64,000 nucleotides of DNA from Pseudomonas sp. R28(2017) (GCF_002112505.1 NZ_NEHW01000009.1:186001-250000), one strand, 5' to 3'. Shown: positions 40,284-49,107, counted from the stretch's first letter. Notes: generated by a model not told the origin, from the letters alone. Numbers and translations: made by a program.

Positions 40284-41006
40284 ATGAAACGTCCAAGTGG
40301 TCGCGCCGCCGATCAGCTCCGCTCGATCCGCATCACCCGCAACTACACCAAGCACGCCGAAGGGTCGGTACTGGTCGAGTTCGGTGACACCAAGGTCATC
40401 TGCACGGTCAGCGTCGAAAACGGCGTGCCGCGCTTCCTGAAAGGCCAGGGCCAAGGCTGGCTGACCGCTGAGTACGGCATGCTGCCGCGCTCTACCGGTG
40501 AGCGTAACCAGCGCGAAGCCAGCCGTGGCAAGCAAGGTGGCCGCACCCTGGAAATCCAGCGCCTGATCGGCCGTTCGCTGCGCGCCGCGCTGGACATGAG
40601 CAAGCTCGGTGACATCACCCTGTACATCGACTGCGACGTGATCCAGGCCGATGGCGGTACCCGTACCGCTTCGATCACCGGTGCCATGGTCGCCCTGTGC
40701 GACGCCCTGGCCGTGATCAAGAAACGCGGTGGCCTGAAGGCCGGCAACCCGCTCAAGCACATGATCGCTGCCGTATCGGTTGGCATGTACCAGGGCGAAG
40801 CGGTGCTCGACCTGGACTACCTGGAAGACTCGGCTGCTGAAACCGACTTGAACGTGGTCATGACCAGCGCCGGTGGTTTCATCGAGGTACAGGGCACCGC
40901 CGAAGGCGCGCCGTTCCAGCCTGAAGACTTCAACGCCATGCTGGCGCTGGCGCAAAAGGGCATGAACGAAATCTTCGAACTGCAGCAGGCCGCGCTGGCC
41001 GACTGA
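40284..41006 (+). CDS. rph: Ribonuclease PH
   Basis: The 240-residue phosphorolytic 3'-exoribonuclease trims tRNA 3' ends. Conserved parts are MKRPSGRAADQLRSIRITR, EFGDTKVICTVSVE, TAEYGMLPRST (active site) and SLRAALDM with DCDVIQADGGTRTASITGA. It is full length, unlike the truncated rph of E. coli K-12. The ATG at 40284 is the family start. It is followed by a DUF4870 gene 23 nt downstream, probably in the same transcript. Confidence 0.97.
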   Translation: MKRPSGRAADQLRSIRITRNYTKHAEGSVLVEFGDTKVICTVSVENGVPRFLKGQGQGWLTAEYGMLPRSTGERNQREASRGKQGGRTLEIQRLIGRSLRAALDMSKLGDITLYIDCDVIQADGGTRTASITGAMVALCDALAVIKKRGGLKAGNPLKHMIAAVSVGMYQGEAVLDLDYLEDSAAETDLNVVMTSAGGFIEVQGTAEGAPFQPEDFNAMLALAQKGMNEIFELQQAALAD

Positions 41007-41029
41007 TCCCAGCCAAGGAGGTGCGGGGC

Positions 41030-41398
41030 ATGAGCGATTCCGAACTGTCGGTCACCCCGCCCAATGCCGAAGTCCGGCAGTGGGCGATGTTCTGCCATCT
41101 TTCCGCGCTGCTTGGCCTGGTGGTGCCCCTCGGGCACCTGCTGGGCCCGCTGGTGCTGTGGCACCTCAAGCGCGAGCAGGACCCTTTCATCGATGCCCAG
41201 GGCAAAGAAGCGCTGAACTTCCAGATCAGCGTGACGATTGCCGGGTTCGTCTGTACCGCCCTGATGTTCGTGGCCATCGGTATCGTGCTGTTGCCGATCC
41301 TGATGCTGGCGGTGTTGATCCTGATCATCCTGGCGGCCGTCAGGGCCAATGAAGGCAAGGCATACCGCTATCCCTTCATCTGGCGACCGATCAAATAA
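41030..41398 (+). CDS. DUF4870 small membrane protein
   Basis: The 122-residue protein has three predicted membrane helices (about 20-46, 68-88, 89-108) and the family segment QWAMFCHLSALLGLVVPLGHLLGPLVLW, then KEALNFQIS and a final ANEGKAYRYPF. This is the DUF4870 (Tic20-like) fold; function unknown. AAGGAGG lies 8 nt before the ATG. It follows rph and ends at a bidirectional terminator. Confidence 0.88.
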   Translation: MSDSELSVTPPNAEVRQWAMFCHLSALLGLVVPLGHLLGPLVLWHLKREQDPFIDAQGKEALNFQISVTIAGFVCTALMFVAIGIVLLPILMLAVLILIILAAVRANEGKAYRYPFIWRPIK

Positions 41399-41427
41399 AA
41401 AAAGGGCCGCTTTCGCGGCCCTTTCTT
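41396..41427. terminator. Bidirectional terminator between DUF4870 gene and crc
   Basis: AAAGGGCCGC-TTTC-GCGGCCCTTT forms a 10-bp perfect stem, with T-rich sequence after it on the plus strand (CTTTCTTC) and, read from crc, a run of T on the minus strand. Confidence 0.88.
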
Positions 41428-42206
41428 CAGATGGTCAACGTCCAGTCATAGTCGACGATCAGCGGCGCATGCTGGGAGAAGCGCGGCTGACGCGGCAACC
41501 GGGCATTGCGCACGAAGCGGCGCAGGCCCGGGGTGAGGATCTGGTAGTCGAACCGGTAGCCCAGGTTGAGCATCTCGGCCTGTTCGTTGTCCGGCCACCA
41601 GCTGTACTGGTCGCCTTCACGGCTGACTTCACGCAGGGCATCGACGTAGCCCATGTCACCGGTGATCGCATCCATCCACGCCCGCTCTGGCGGCAGGAAG
41701 CCTGGCGACTGCTGGCTGTCACGCCAGTTCTTGATGTCGAGCTTCTGCTGCGCCACGTAGAACGAGCCGCAATAGATGTATTCACGACGCTTGCGACGCT
41801 GCTTGTCCAGGTACTTGGCGAAGTCGTCCATCAACTTGAACTTCTGGTTCAGGTCTTCGTCGCCGTTCATGCCCGAAGGCAGCAGCAGGCTGGCAATACT
41901 GACTTTGTCGAAATCTGCTTGCAGGTAACGCCCGTAGCGGTCGGCTGTCTCGAAACCCAGGCCGGTGATGACTGCCTTGGGCTGCATGCGCGAGTACAGT
42001 GCCACGCCACCTTGGGCGGGTACCTCCGCGTCGCAGGCATAAAGGAAATAGCCATCGAGCTGGAAAGCTGGGTCGTCGAGTTCAAAGGCCGAGGCGCGGG
42101 TATCCTGAAGGCAGATGACGTCGGCATTCTGGGCTTGCAGCCAGCTGAGCAATCCACGCTCGGCCGCAGCCTGAATGCCATTCACGTTCACACTGATGAT
42201 CCGCAT
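41427..42206 (-). CDS. crc: Catabolite repression control protein Crc
   Basis: The 259-residue protein has the exonuclease III/AP endonuclease fold but reads as Crc: MRIISVNVNGIQAAAERGLL, then VICLQDTRAS where true ExoIII enzymes have a catalytic Glu (LQET), YCGSFYVA in place of the GDFN motif, and the end RFSQHAPLIVDYDW. Crc is not a nuclease; with Hfq it blocks translation of catabolic mRNAs when preferred carbon is present. It is divergent from pyrE, the known pseudomonad arrangement. Start at 42206 matches known Crc length. Confidence 0.96.
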   Translation of the reverse strand: MRIISVNVNGIQAAAERGLLSWLQAQNADVICLQDTRASAFELDDPAFQLDGYFLYACDAEVPAQGGVALYSRMQPKAVITGLGFETADRYGRYLQADFDKVSIASLLLPSGMNGDEDLNQKFKLMDDFAKYLDKQRRKRREYIYCGSFYVAQQKLDIKNWRDSQQSPGFLPPERAWMDAITGDMGYVDALREVSREGDQYSWWPDNEQAEMLNLGYRFDYQILTPGLRRFVRNARLPRQPRFSQHAPLIVDYDWTLTI

Positions 42207-42286
42207 AAATGGCCCCAAAAATCTCGTGCGTGTATGATACCCGAGCTCAACCCATTTAGCTAAATCCGTGGTGTCCGGGACCTTAC

Positions 42287-42928
42287 ATGCAGCCGTATCA
42301 GCGCGACTTCATCCGTTTTGCCATCGATCGCGGCGTGCTGCGCTTCGGTGAATTCACCCTGAAATCGGGGCGTACCAGCCCGTATTTCTTCAATGCCGGC
42401 CTGTTCAACACCGGTTCTGCCCTTGCGCAACTGGGCCGTTGCTACGCGGCAGCCATCGTCGACAGCAAGATCCCGTTCGACGTGCTGTTTGGCCCTGCCT
42501 ACAAGGGTATCCCCCTGGCGGCGGCGACTGCCGTGGCCCTGGCCGAGCAGCATCAGCTCGATGTGCCGTGGTGCTTCAACCGCAAGGAAGCCAAGGATCA
42601 CGGCGAAGGCGGCAGCCTGGTGGGCGCACCGCTGGCCGGTGATGTGCTGATCATCGACGACGTGATCACCGCCGGTACCGCCATCCGTGAGGTGATGCAG
42701 ATCATCAACGCCCAGCAGGCCAAGGCCGCTGGCGTACTGATCGCGCTGAACCGCGAAGAGCGCGGCAATGGCGAGCTGTCGGCGATCCAGGAAGTGGAGC
42801 GCGACTTCGGCATTCCGGTGGTCAGCATCGTCTCGCTGACCCAGGTGCTGGAGTTCCTGGCCGATGACCCGCAGCTCAAGCAGCACCTGCCGGCTGTCGA
42901 AGCGTACCGGGCGCAGTACGGGATCTGA
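42287..42928 (+). CDS. pyrE: Orotate phosphoribosyltransferase
   Basis: The 213-residue enzyme joins orotate and PRPP in pyrimidine synthesis. The PRPP loop reads [17 protein letters not shown] (about residues 122-138), and [16 protein letters not shown] is the conserved N-terminal part. It is a single-gene unit with a strong bidirectional-looking terminator 17 nt downstream. Confidence 0.97.
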
Positions 42929-42944
42929 TCCTGGCCTGGTAATG

Positions 42945-42978
42945 AAAAAGGCGACCTTCCTGGAAGGTCGCCTTTTTT
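42945..42978. terminator. Terminator after pyrE
   Basis: AAAAAGGCGACCTTC and GAAGGTCGCCTTTTT form a long perfect stem with a 3-nt loop, followed by TG. The A-run and T-run on either side would allow it to work in both directions. Confidence 0.9.
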
Positions 42979-42991
42979 GTGCCGCCTGCTC

Positions 42992-43024
42992 CGGCCTGTT
43001 CGCGGGCAAAACCACGAACAGGCC
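42992..43024. repeat. Inverted repeat with REP remnant
   Basis: CGGCCTGTTCG (42992-43002) and CGAACAGGCCG (43014-43024) are an exact 11-bp inverted repeat. The spacer starts CGGGCAAA, like the head of the local REP palindrome, so this may be a decayed REP. It lies between pyrE and the DUF799 lipoprotein gene end. Confidence 0.55.
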
Positions 43025-43037
43025 GCTGAGGGCTCAC

Positions 43038-43697
43038 TCAGTCAGTGCCGTACTTGGGCGAGCGCGGCCCGTAGAGAATGCCGCCATTGGCATACGGCGT
43101 CAGCAACCGCGTGCTGGTCATGCCGGCGATCGGGTAGCCGGCATCGTCCTGCACGCTGCTGATGATCTGGTTCACCGCCGCGGTGATCAGCATGCCGATG
43201 AGACCGCCCTGATTCTGCTGGTTCTCCTGGCTGGAAGCCGTGGCAGTGCCGGTCCACAGCGTGGTGCCGGTCTTCAGGTCGATCAGCTTGGCGCTGGCAG
43301 TGACGATGGTCGCGCTGCTCAGCACCATGTAGCGGGTGCCGTAGTCCGACACGGTCACGTACAGGCCGGCATCGGCGCCGAAGATTTCATGCAGCTTGGT
43401 GGTCGGCAGCTGATGGATGTCGGCTGGCGTGGTCAGGCCGTTCTGGCGGAAGGTTTCGTCCACCAGTGCCACCGGCATCACGTAGTAGCCGGCTTCCGCC
43501 AACGGATAGGTGACTTGCGACAGCATGCTGTAGGTCGCCTTCACGTCCGGCGATTCGTTCAGCGGCGGCAGGATCAGGATCGACTTTGGCCGGCTCTGTT
43601 TGTAGGCCGAATAGTCGATGGTCTTGCGCTCAGCGCAGCCGGCGAACAGTGCCAGCACGCAGGCGCCGACGAGCAGTTGGGTCAGGCGCTTGATCAT
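43038..43697 (-). CDS. DUF799-family lipoprotein (GNA1162-like)
   Basis: The 219-residue precursor has the lipobox LFAGC with Cys21. The mature part has SILILPPLNESPDVKATYSML and later GADAGLYVTVSDYGTRYM, typical of DUF799 and of the NMB1162-type neisserial lipoprotein; the fold resembles CsgG or TolB N-terminal domains. It probably sits on the periplasmic face of the outer membrane. Its start overlaps the DUF4810 gene end by 4 nt. It is the last gene of the three-lipoprotein operon. Confidence 0.85.
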   Translation of the reverse strand: MIKRLTQLLVGACVLALFAGCAERKTIDYSAYKQSRPKSILILPPLNESPDVKATYSMLSQVTYPLAEAGYYVMPVALVDETFRQNGLTTPADIHQLPTTKLHEIFGADAGLYVTVSDYGTRYMVLSSATIVTASAKLIDLKTGTTLWTGTATASSQENQQNQGGLIGMLITAAVNQIISSVQDDAGYPIAGMTSTRLLTPYANGGILYGPRSPKYGTD

Positions 43698-44062
43698 TGC
43701 TGGGTTCTCTTGCTGGCGTTGCTCATCAGGAAGTCCATGTACGCCGCCGATTCCGGGAACAGGGCCTTCTCGGTGCGGAACTGCTGGATCATCTGGTCAT
43801 CCTTGCCCAGGCTGGAGTACAGCAGGCCCAACTGAGCGTGATAGCCCGGCGGCACGGCGCCGTTCTTGGCCTTGATCTTTTCCAGATCGCGCTCCAGGGC
43901 GATGACCTGTTCTTCTTTCGAGTCGCCTTTTAGGTAGCCGTAGACCTGGGGCTGGTAGCTTTCCCACTGGTACAGAGTCTTCGGGCCGCTGCAGCCGGCC
44001 AGCAGCAGGCCGCCCAGCACGAGGCCCGCGCAGTTGCGCAAGGCCGGGAGGGTGATCGTCAT
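43694..44062 (-). CDS. DUF4810-family lipoprotein
   Basis: The 122-residue precursor has the lipobox LLAGC with Cys24. The rest is helical, with TLYQWESYQPQVYGYLKG and VPPGYHAQLGLLYSSLGKDDQMIQQFRTEKALFPES, a TPR-like repeat. It is the middle gene of the operon, 27 nt after the CsgG-like gene and overlapping the DUF799 gene. No function is established; the TPR-like part suggests a protein partner. Confidence 0.85.
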   Translation of the reverse strand: MTITLPALRNCAGLVLGGLLLAGCSGPKTLYQWESYQPQVYGYLKGDSKEEQVIALERDLEKIKAKNGAVPPGYHAQLGLLYSSLGKDDQMIQQFRTEKALFPESAAYMDFLMSNASKRTQQ

Positions 44063-44089
44063 CGGTGTGTCCTTACTGGAGTGACTCGG

Positions 44090-44770
44090 TTACTGAGCCT
44101 TGGGGTTCCACTGGCCGCTTTCGACCGCGTTGACCAGCTTGTTCACGGCTTCACGCATGGCCAGGTCGAGGACCTTGCCGTTCAGCGTCGAGTCGTAGCT
44201 GGCGGTGCCGCCGAAGCCGATGATCTCGCGGTTGGACAGGGCGTACTCGCCCGCACCCTGGCTCGAATAGACCACCTCGGAGGTGCTGATGTTGACGATG
44301 TTCAGCGCTACCTTGGCATAGGCGATCTGGGTCTTGCCGCGGCCGAGGATGCCGAACAGCTGGTGATCGCCCACTTCCTTGCGGCCGAATTCGGTAACGT
44401 CGCCGGTCACCACGAAGTCAGCACCTTTCAGGCGTTGGGCCTGGCCCTTGATCGCCGCTTCCTGCTGGATCTCGCTCATGTTGTCGCGATCGAGCACGTT
44501 GAAGCGGTTGGTCTGCTGCAGGTGGGTGATCAGGATGGTCTTGGCCTGGCCGCCGAGGCGGTCTACGCCGTCGGAGAAGATGCCGCGCATGTAGCTGGAG
44601 CGGTTGTCGAACTTGCCCACGGCAATCGGCGCGCGCACTCCGCTGTAGGGGCGGCTGACGCTTTCGACCTGTTGCACGGCAACAGCGGTGGAAGTTTCGG
44701 TGGCACAACCGGCGATGGACCCGACAGCCAGGGCGGCTGCCAGCACGAGTCCTTGTGATGCGAATTTCAC
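44090..44770 (-). CDS. CsgG/HfaB-family outer-membrane lipoprotein
   Basis: The 226-residue precursor has the lipobox SIAGC with Cys22. The mature protein contains PIAVGKFDNRSSYMRGIFSDG and NRFNVLDRDNMSEIQQEA, then GADFVVTGDVTEFG, the CsgG-domain pattern; it is shorter than E. coli CsgG (277 residues). CsgG forms the curli-subunit export pore, but no curli subunit, nucleator or CsgE/F gene is present here. The GTG at 44770 has GGAG 7 nt upstream. Three lipobox proteins are encoded in one operon, pointing to an envelope complex. Confidence 0.85.
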   Translation of the reverse strand: MKFASQGLVLAAALAVGSIAGCATETSTAVAVQQVESVSRPYSGVRAPIAVGKFDNRSSYMRGIFSDGVDRLGGQAKTILITHLQQTNRFNVLDRDNMSEIQQEAAIKGQAQRLKGADFVVTGDVTEFGRKEVGDHQLFGILGRGKTQIAYAKVALNIVNISTSEVVYSSQGAGEYALSNREIIGFGGTASYDSTLNGKVLDLAMREAVNKLVNAVESGQWNPKAQ

Positions 44771-44915
44771 GCGTGTACTCCAAATGGATAGTGGCAATTT
44801 GCAATGCGTATGCATTCTGCCATGTTGTCTCGGCTGCCGGTCGGGAATCTTGACGGGTAAACATGAAGATTGATGGCAGTTGGCTATCCACCTACGTGCA
44901 TCCAGCGGATGCAAA

Positions 44916-44971
44916 GCGGGGCAAGCCACCATCACGTGCCTTTCGGCGGCGTGAGAGCCGGCTTGCCCCGC
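44916..44971. repeat. Long imperfect stem-loop between argB and the CsgG-like operon
   Basis: GCGGGGCAAGCC (44916-44927) and its exact complement GGCTTGCCCCGC (44960-44971) enclose an inner TCACG/CGTGA pairing. It is unlike the local REP palindrome. It lies 18 nt below the argB stop and might act as a terminator or a different repeat family. Confidence 0.5.
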
Positions 44972-44988
44972 CCGGTACTACAAAGGGA

Positions 44989-45894
44989 TCAGTGACGCTT
45001 GCGGTTGGTGATCAGAGTGCCTACGCCGCTGTCGGTGAAGATCTCCAGCAGCACCGCGTTCGGCACGCGACCATCGATGATGTGCGAGCTGTTGACGCCG
45101 CCCTGGACCGCTTCCAGTGCGCACTTGATCTTCGGCAGCATGCCGCCGTAGATGGTGCCGTCGGCGATCAGTTCGTTGACCTGCTCGGTGGTCAGGCCGG
45201 TCAGGACCTGGCCCTGCTTGTCCATCAGGCCGGCGATGTTGGTCAGCAGCATCAGCTTTTCAGCCTTCAGCGCTTCGGCCACCTTGCCCGCCACCAGGTC
45301 GGCGTTGATGTTGTACGACTCACCGTTGGCGCCCACGCCGATCGGCGCGATCACCGGGATGAAGTCGCCCTTCACCAGCATGTTCAGCAGGTCGGTGTTG
45401 ACGCTGACCACTTCGCCGACGTGGCCGATGTCGATGATTTCCGGCTGGGTCATCTCCGGGGTCTGACGGGTGACGGTGAGCTTCTTCGCCCGGATCAGCT
45501 CGGCATCCTTGCCGGTCAGGCCGATGGCGCTGCCGCCGTGGCGGTTGATCAGGTTGACGATGTCCTTGTTGACCTGGCCGCCGAGGACCATTTCCACCAC
45601 GTCCATGGTTGCGGCGTCGGTGACGCGCATGCCATCGATGAAGTGGCTCTCGATCGACAGGCGCTTGAGCAGGTCGCCGATCTGCGGGCCGCCACCGTGC
45701 ACGACCACCGGGTTGATGCCCACGGCCTTCATCAGCACGATGTCACGGGCAAAGCCGGTCTTGAGCTCTTCGCTCTCCATCGCGTTGCCGCCGTACTTGA
45801 TCACCAGGGTCTTGCCGACAAAGCGGCGGATGTAAGGCAGTGCTTCGGACAAAACCTCGGCTACATGGGAAGCGGCATCGCGATCGAGGGTCAT
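44989..45894 (-). CDS. argB: Acetylglutamate kinase
   Basis: The 301-residue enzyme phosphorylates N-acetylglutamate, the second step of arginine synthesis. It has VIKYGGNAM (phosphate-binding Lys, about residues 29-37), VVVHGGGPQIG, and later ADLVAGKVAEAL. The length is that of arginine-sensitive forms with an N-terminal helix (MTLDRDAASHVAEVLSEALPYIRRF). AGGAG lies 6-7 nt before the ATG. It follows algC after 30 nt on the same strand, as in other pseudomonads. Confidence 0.96.
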   Translation of the reverse strand: MTLDRDAASHVAEVLSEALPYIRRFVGKTLVIKYGGNAMESEELKTGFARDIVLMKAVGINPVVVHGGGPQIGDLLKRLSIESHFIDGMRVTDAATMDVVEMVLGGQVNKDIVNLINRHGGSAIGLTGKDAELIRAKKLTVTRQTPEMTQPEIIDIGHVGEVVSVNTDLLNMLVKGDFIPVIAPIGVGANGESYNINADLVAGKVAEALKAEKLMLLTNIAGLMDKQGQVLTGLTTEQVNELIADGTIYGGMLPKIKCALEAVQGGVNSSHIIDGRVPNAVLLEIFTDSGVGTLITNRKRH

Positions 45895-45924
45895 GCAGGG
45901 CTCCTGTAAGGAACAGATAGTCGG

Positions 45925-47322
45925 TCAGAACGGCAGTTGCAGCTCAGGGGCAACCCGCAGCAACTGGGCGCGGAAAACATCCTTGATACGTTGCAACTCG
46001 GCGGCGCTTTCGGCCTCGAAGCGCAGCACCAGCACCGGTGTGGTGTTGGAGGCGCGAACCAGGCCCCAGCCTTTGGCGTAGTCGACCCGCACACCGTCGA
46101 TGGTGGTCAGGTTGGCATCGCCCCATTCGGCGTCGCGTTGCAGTGCATCAATGATGCTGAATTTACCCTCGTCGGTCACATCAATATTGATTTCCGGCGT
46201 GGAAATATCGTTCGGGAAGGCGGCGAACAGGTCTTCGGCGTTCTGCGAAGCCTTGCTGAGGATTTCCAGCAGGCGCGCGGCACTGTAGATGCCGTCGTCG
46301 AAACCGTACCAGCGTTCCTTGATGAAGATGTGCCCGCTCATCTCGCCAGCCAGCAGCGAGCCGGTCTGCTTCATCTTCTTCTTGATCAGCGAGTGGCCGG
46401 TCTTCCACATCAGGGCGCGGCCACCGTGCTGCTCGATCAGCGGGGTCAGGCGGCGGGTGCATTTGACGTCGAAGATGATCTCGGCGCCCGGGTTGCGCGC
46501 CAGCACGTCCTGGGCAAACAGCATCAGCAGGCGGTCAGGGTAGACGATGCTGCCGGTGTTGGTCACCACGCCAACGCGGTCACCGTCGCCGTCGAAGGCC
46601 AGGCCGATGTCGGCACCGGTTTCCTTGACCTTGGCGATCAGGTCTTCGAGGTTTTCCGGCTTGCCCGGGTCCGGGTGGTGGTTGGGGAAGTTGCCGTCAA
46701 CCTCGCAGAACAGCGGGATGACCTCGCAGCCCAGCGCTTCGATCAGCTGTGGTGCAATCACGCCAGCAGCGCCGTTGCCGCAATCGACCACGACCTTGAG
46801 CTTTTTCGCCAGCTTCACGTCGCCGACGATCTGCTGGAAGTAGCGGTCGAGGATCTCGACCTTCTGCACGCGGCCTTCGCCACGGGGCACGTCGTTGCTC
46901 TTCAGGCGGGTCAGCAGGGCCTGGATCTGCTCGTTGGCCAAGGTGTCGCCAGCGATGACGATCTTGAAACCGTTGTAGTCCGACGGGTTGTGGCTGCCCG
47001 TGAGCATCACGCCGGACTTGCCGGCCAGCACGTTGGCGGCGAAGTACAGCGCCGGGGTCGGCACCAGGCCGACGTCGCTGACCTGGCAACCGGCATCGAC
47101 CAGGCCCTGGATCAGTTGTTCGACCAGCATCGGGCCGGACAGGCGGCCATCGCGGCCAACGGAAATCTGCGGTTCGCCCTGGGCGATGGTCTGCGCGCCG
47201 ATGGCGCGGCCGATCCAGTAGGCGGTTTCGCCGTGCAGGGTCTTGCCGACCACGCCACGGATGTCATAGGCGCGGAAAATGCTTTCCGGCAGTGCCGGGA
47301 CCAGGTGGGCCATGTCGTTCAT
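45925..47322 (-). CDS. algC: Phosphomannomutase/phosphoglucomutase AlgC
   Basis: The roughly 465-residue enzyme has the four alpha-D-phosphohexomutase domains: the active-site serine loop VMLTGSHNPSDYNGFK, the Mg-binding loop GLAFDGDGDRVG, GEMSGHIFIKERW in domain 3 (sugar-binding) and the final phosphate-binding RASNTTPVLVLRFEA. It supplies mannose-1-phosphate and glucose-1-phosphate for alginate and lipopolysaccharide. Three in-frame ATGs (47337, 47322, 47313) are possible; the middle one has GGAG about 9 nt upstream. It lies between dut and argB in a coaBC-dut-algC-argB line. Confidence 0.95.
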   Translation of the reverse strand: MNDMAHLVPALPESIFRAYDIRGVVGKTLHGETAYWIGRAIGAQTIAQGEPQISVGRDGRLSGPMLVEQLIQGLVDAGCQVSDVGLVPTPALYFAANVLAGKSGVMLTGSHNPSDYNGFKIVIAGDTLANEQIQALLTRLKSNDVPRGEGRVQKVEILDRYFQQIVGDVKLAKKLKVVVDCGNGAAGVIAPQLIEALGCEVIPLFCEVDGNFPNHHPDPGKPENLEDLIAKVKETGADIGLAFDGDGDRVGVVTNTGSIVYPDRLLMLFAQDVLARNPGAEIIFDVKCTRRLTPLIEQHGGRALMWKTGHSLIKKKMKQTGSLLAGEMSGHIFIKERWYGFDDGIYSAARLLEILSKASQNAEDLFAAFPNDISTPEINIDVTDEGKFSIIDALQRDAEWGDANLTTIDGVRVDYAKGWGLVRASNTTPVLVLRFEAESAAELQRIKDVFRAQLLRVAPELQLPF

Positions 47323-47434
47323 CTCGGGAAACTCCATTAGTCAAAGGCTTTTCTGGGCAGGCGCAAACTGAACGCTTGGACGGTGGAATCGCCAGAGAGT
47401 TCGCCATCCTTGGCCTGAACGGTCGTTGGCCGGC

Positions 47435-47890
47435 TCAGTGGCTACCGGAGTGGCCGAAGCCGCCCGTGCCGCGCTGGCTCTCGTCGAAGCGCTCGACGAT
47501 GTCGAAATGCGCTTGTACCACAGGCACCAGGACAAGTTGTGCGATGCGCTCACCGACGGCGATGGTGAACGGCGTGTTGCCACGGTTCCAGCACGACACC
47601 ATCAGCTCGCCCTGGTAGTCCGAGTCGATCAGGCCGACCAGGTTGCCGAGCACGATGCCGTGTTTATGGCCCAGGCCCGAGCGCGGCAGGATCATGGCCG
47701 CCAGGCCCGGGTCGCCGATGTAGATCGACAGGCCGGTAGGGATCAGCAGGGTCTGGCCCGGCTCGAGGACGGTGTCCTCTTTCAGCAGGGCGCGCAGGTC
47801 GAGGCCGGCGGAGCCTGGCGTTGCGTATTGCGGCAGCGGGAATTCGCTGCCCAGGCGTGGGTCGAGGATCTTGGCTTGAAGAGCGTGCAT
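47435..47890 (-). CDS. dut: dUTP diphosphatase
   Basis: The 151-residue trimeric enzyme hydrolyses dUTP, keeping uracil out of DNA and supplying dUMP. The five family motifs are visible: GSAGLDLRA, PRSGLGHKHG, GLIDSDYQGEL, a Gln-Leu-Val segment (RIAQLVLVP) and the C-terminal RGTGGFGHSG that closes over the substrate. It starts 5 nt after the coaBC stop, so the two are co-transcribed. Confidence 0.97.
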   Translation of the reverse strand: MHALQAKILDPRLGSEFPLPQYATPGSAGLDLRALLKEDTVLEPGQTLLIPTGLSIYIGDPGLAAMILPRSGLGHKHGIVLGNLVGLIDSDYQGELMVSCWNRGNTPFTIAVGERIAQLVLVPVVQAHFDIVERFDESQRGTGGFGHSGSH

Positions 47891-47895
47891 GTAAC

Positions 47896-49107
47896 TTATT
47901 GAACCTGATTGAGCCGTTCGGCGATGAAGGCGACCAGTTGCCGGGCGATCTTGCCCTTGCTGGTCTGCGCGAAGAGGGTCTGGTGCTGCTGGCGGTCGAT
48001 CACGGTCAAGGCGTTTTCCTCGCTGTTGAAGCCGATGCTGGGGTTGGCCACATCATTGGCGACGATCAGGTCGAGGTTCTTGTCCTTGAGCTTGCGCGTG
48101 GCGTAATCGAGCAAGTGTTCGGTCTCGGCGGCGAAGCCGACGCTGAACGGGCGGTCGGCGCGGCCAGCGAGGGTGGCAAGGATATCGGGATTGCGCACCA
48201 TCTGCAGCAGCATGCCGTCGCCGGTCGTAGGATCCTTCTTGAGCTTTTGCGGGGCGACTACCTCTGGGCGGTAGTCCGCGACCGCCGCGGAAGCGATGAA
48301 CAGGTCGCACGGCATGGCGGCTTCACAGGCTGCGAGCATGTCCCGTGCGCTGACCACGTCGATCCGCTGTACGCGATCGGGGGTCGGCAGATGCACAGGC
48401 CCAGTCACCAGGGTCACCCGAGCACCGGCTTCGGCGGCCGCTTCGGCCAGGGCGAAGCCCATCTTCCCGGAGCTATGATTGGTGATGTAGCGCACCGGGT
48501 CGATGTTTTCCTGGGTCGGGCCGGCGGTGATCAGCACGTGCTTGCCGGTCAGCGCCTGGCGCTTGAAGCTCTCCGCCGCGCACCAGGCCAGGTCGGTGGC
48601 TTCGAGCATGCGCCCGAGGCCCACGTCGCCACAGGCCTGGCTGCCGGAGGCCGGGCCGAACACCTGGATGCCACGGCTCTTGAGCAGTTCGAGGTTGGCC
48701 TGGGTGGCCGGGTCGCGCCACATCGCCTGGTTCATCGCCGGGGCCACGGCCACGGTGGCGTCGGTGGCCAGTACCAGGGTGGTCAGCAGGTCGTCGGCCA
48801 TGCCTTGGGCCAGGCGCGCCATGAGGTCGGCGGTGGCCGGGGCGATCAGCACCAGGTCGGCCCACTTGGCCAGTTCGATGTGGCCCATGGCCGCTTCGGC
48901 GGCAGGGTCGAGCAGATCCATGTGCACCGGGTGGCCGGACAGCGCCTGCAGGGTCAGCGGGGTGATGAACTCGGCACCACCACGGGTCATGACGACGCGC
49001 ACCTGCGCGCCGTGCTCAAGGAGTCGGCGAATCAGCTCGGCACTCTTGTAGGCGGCAATGCCACCTCCGACGCCGAGAACGATGCGCTTGCGATACAGCC
49101 GCTGCAT
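47896..49107 (-). CDS. coaBC: Bifunctional phosphopantothenoylcysteine decarboxylase/synthetase
   Basis: The 403-residue flavoprotein carries out two steps of coenzyme A synthesis. The N-terminal CoaC half has GVGGGIAAYK, catalytic His in GHIELAKWADL and VAPAMNQAMW; the C-terminal CoaB half begins near residue 190 with ITAGPTQENIDPVRYITNHSSGKMG. The ATG at 49107 has AAGG 7 nt upstream; the frame extends upstream into the radC leader without support. It is divergent from radC. Confidence 0.96.
   Translation of the reverse strand: MQRLYRKRIVLGVGGGIAAYKSAELIRRLLEHGAQVRVVMTRGGAEFITPLTLQALSGHPVHMDLLDPAAEAAMGHIELAKWADLVLIAPATADLMARLAQGMADDLLTTLVLATDATVAVAPAMNQAMWRDPATQANLELLKSRGIQVFGPASGSQACGDVGLGRMLEATDLAWCAAESFKRQALTGKHVLITAGPTQENIDPVRYITNHSSGKMGFALAEAAAEAGARVTLVTGPVHLPTPDRVQRIDVVSARDMLAACEAAMPCDLFIASAAVADYRPEVVAPQKLKKDPTTGDGMLLQMVRNPDILATLAGRADRPFSVGFAAETEHLLDYATRKLKDKNLDLIVANDVANPSIGFNSEENALTVIDRQQHQTLFAQTSKGKIARQLVAFIAERLNQVQ

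Noticed and set aside
41427..42206. crc considered as an active exonuclease III
   Set aside because: The catalytic Glu is Asp in LQDT and the GDFN motif is absent; the sequence and the pyrE neighbour match Crc.
45937..47340. Open frame of 467 codons opposite algC
   Set aside because: It mirrors algC exactly in extent, which is typical of antisense shadow frames in GC-rich DNA.
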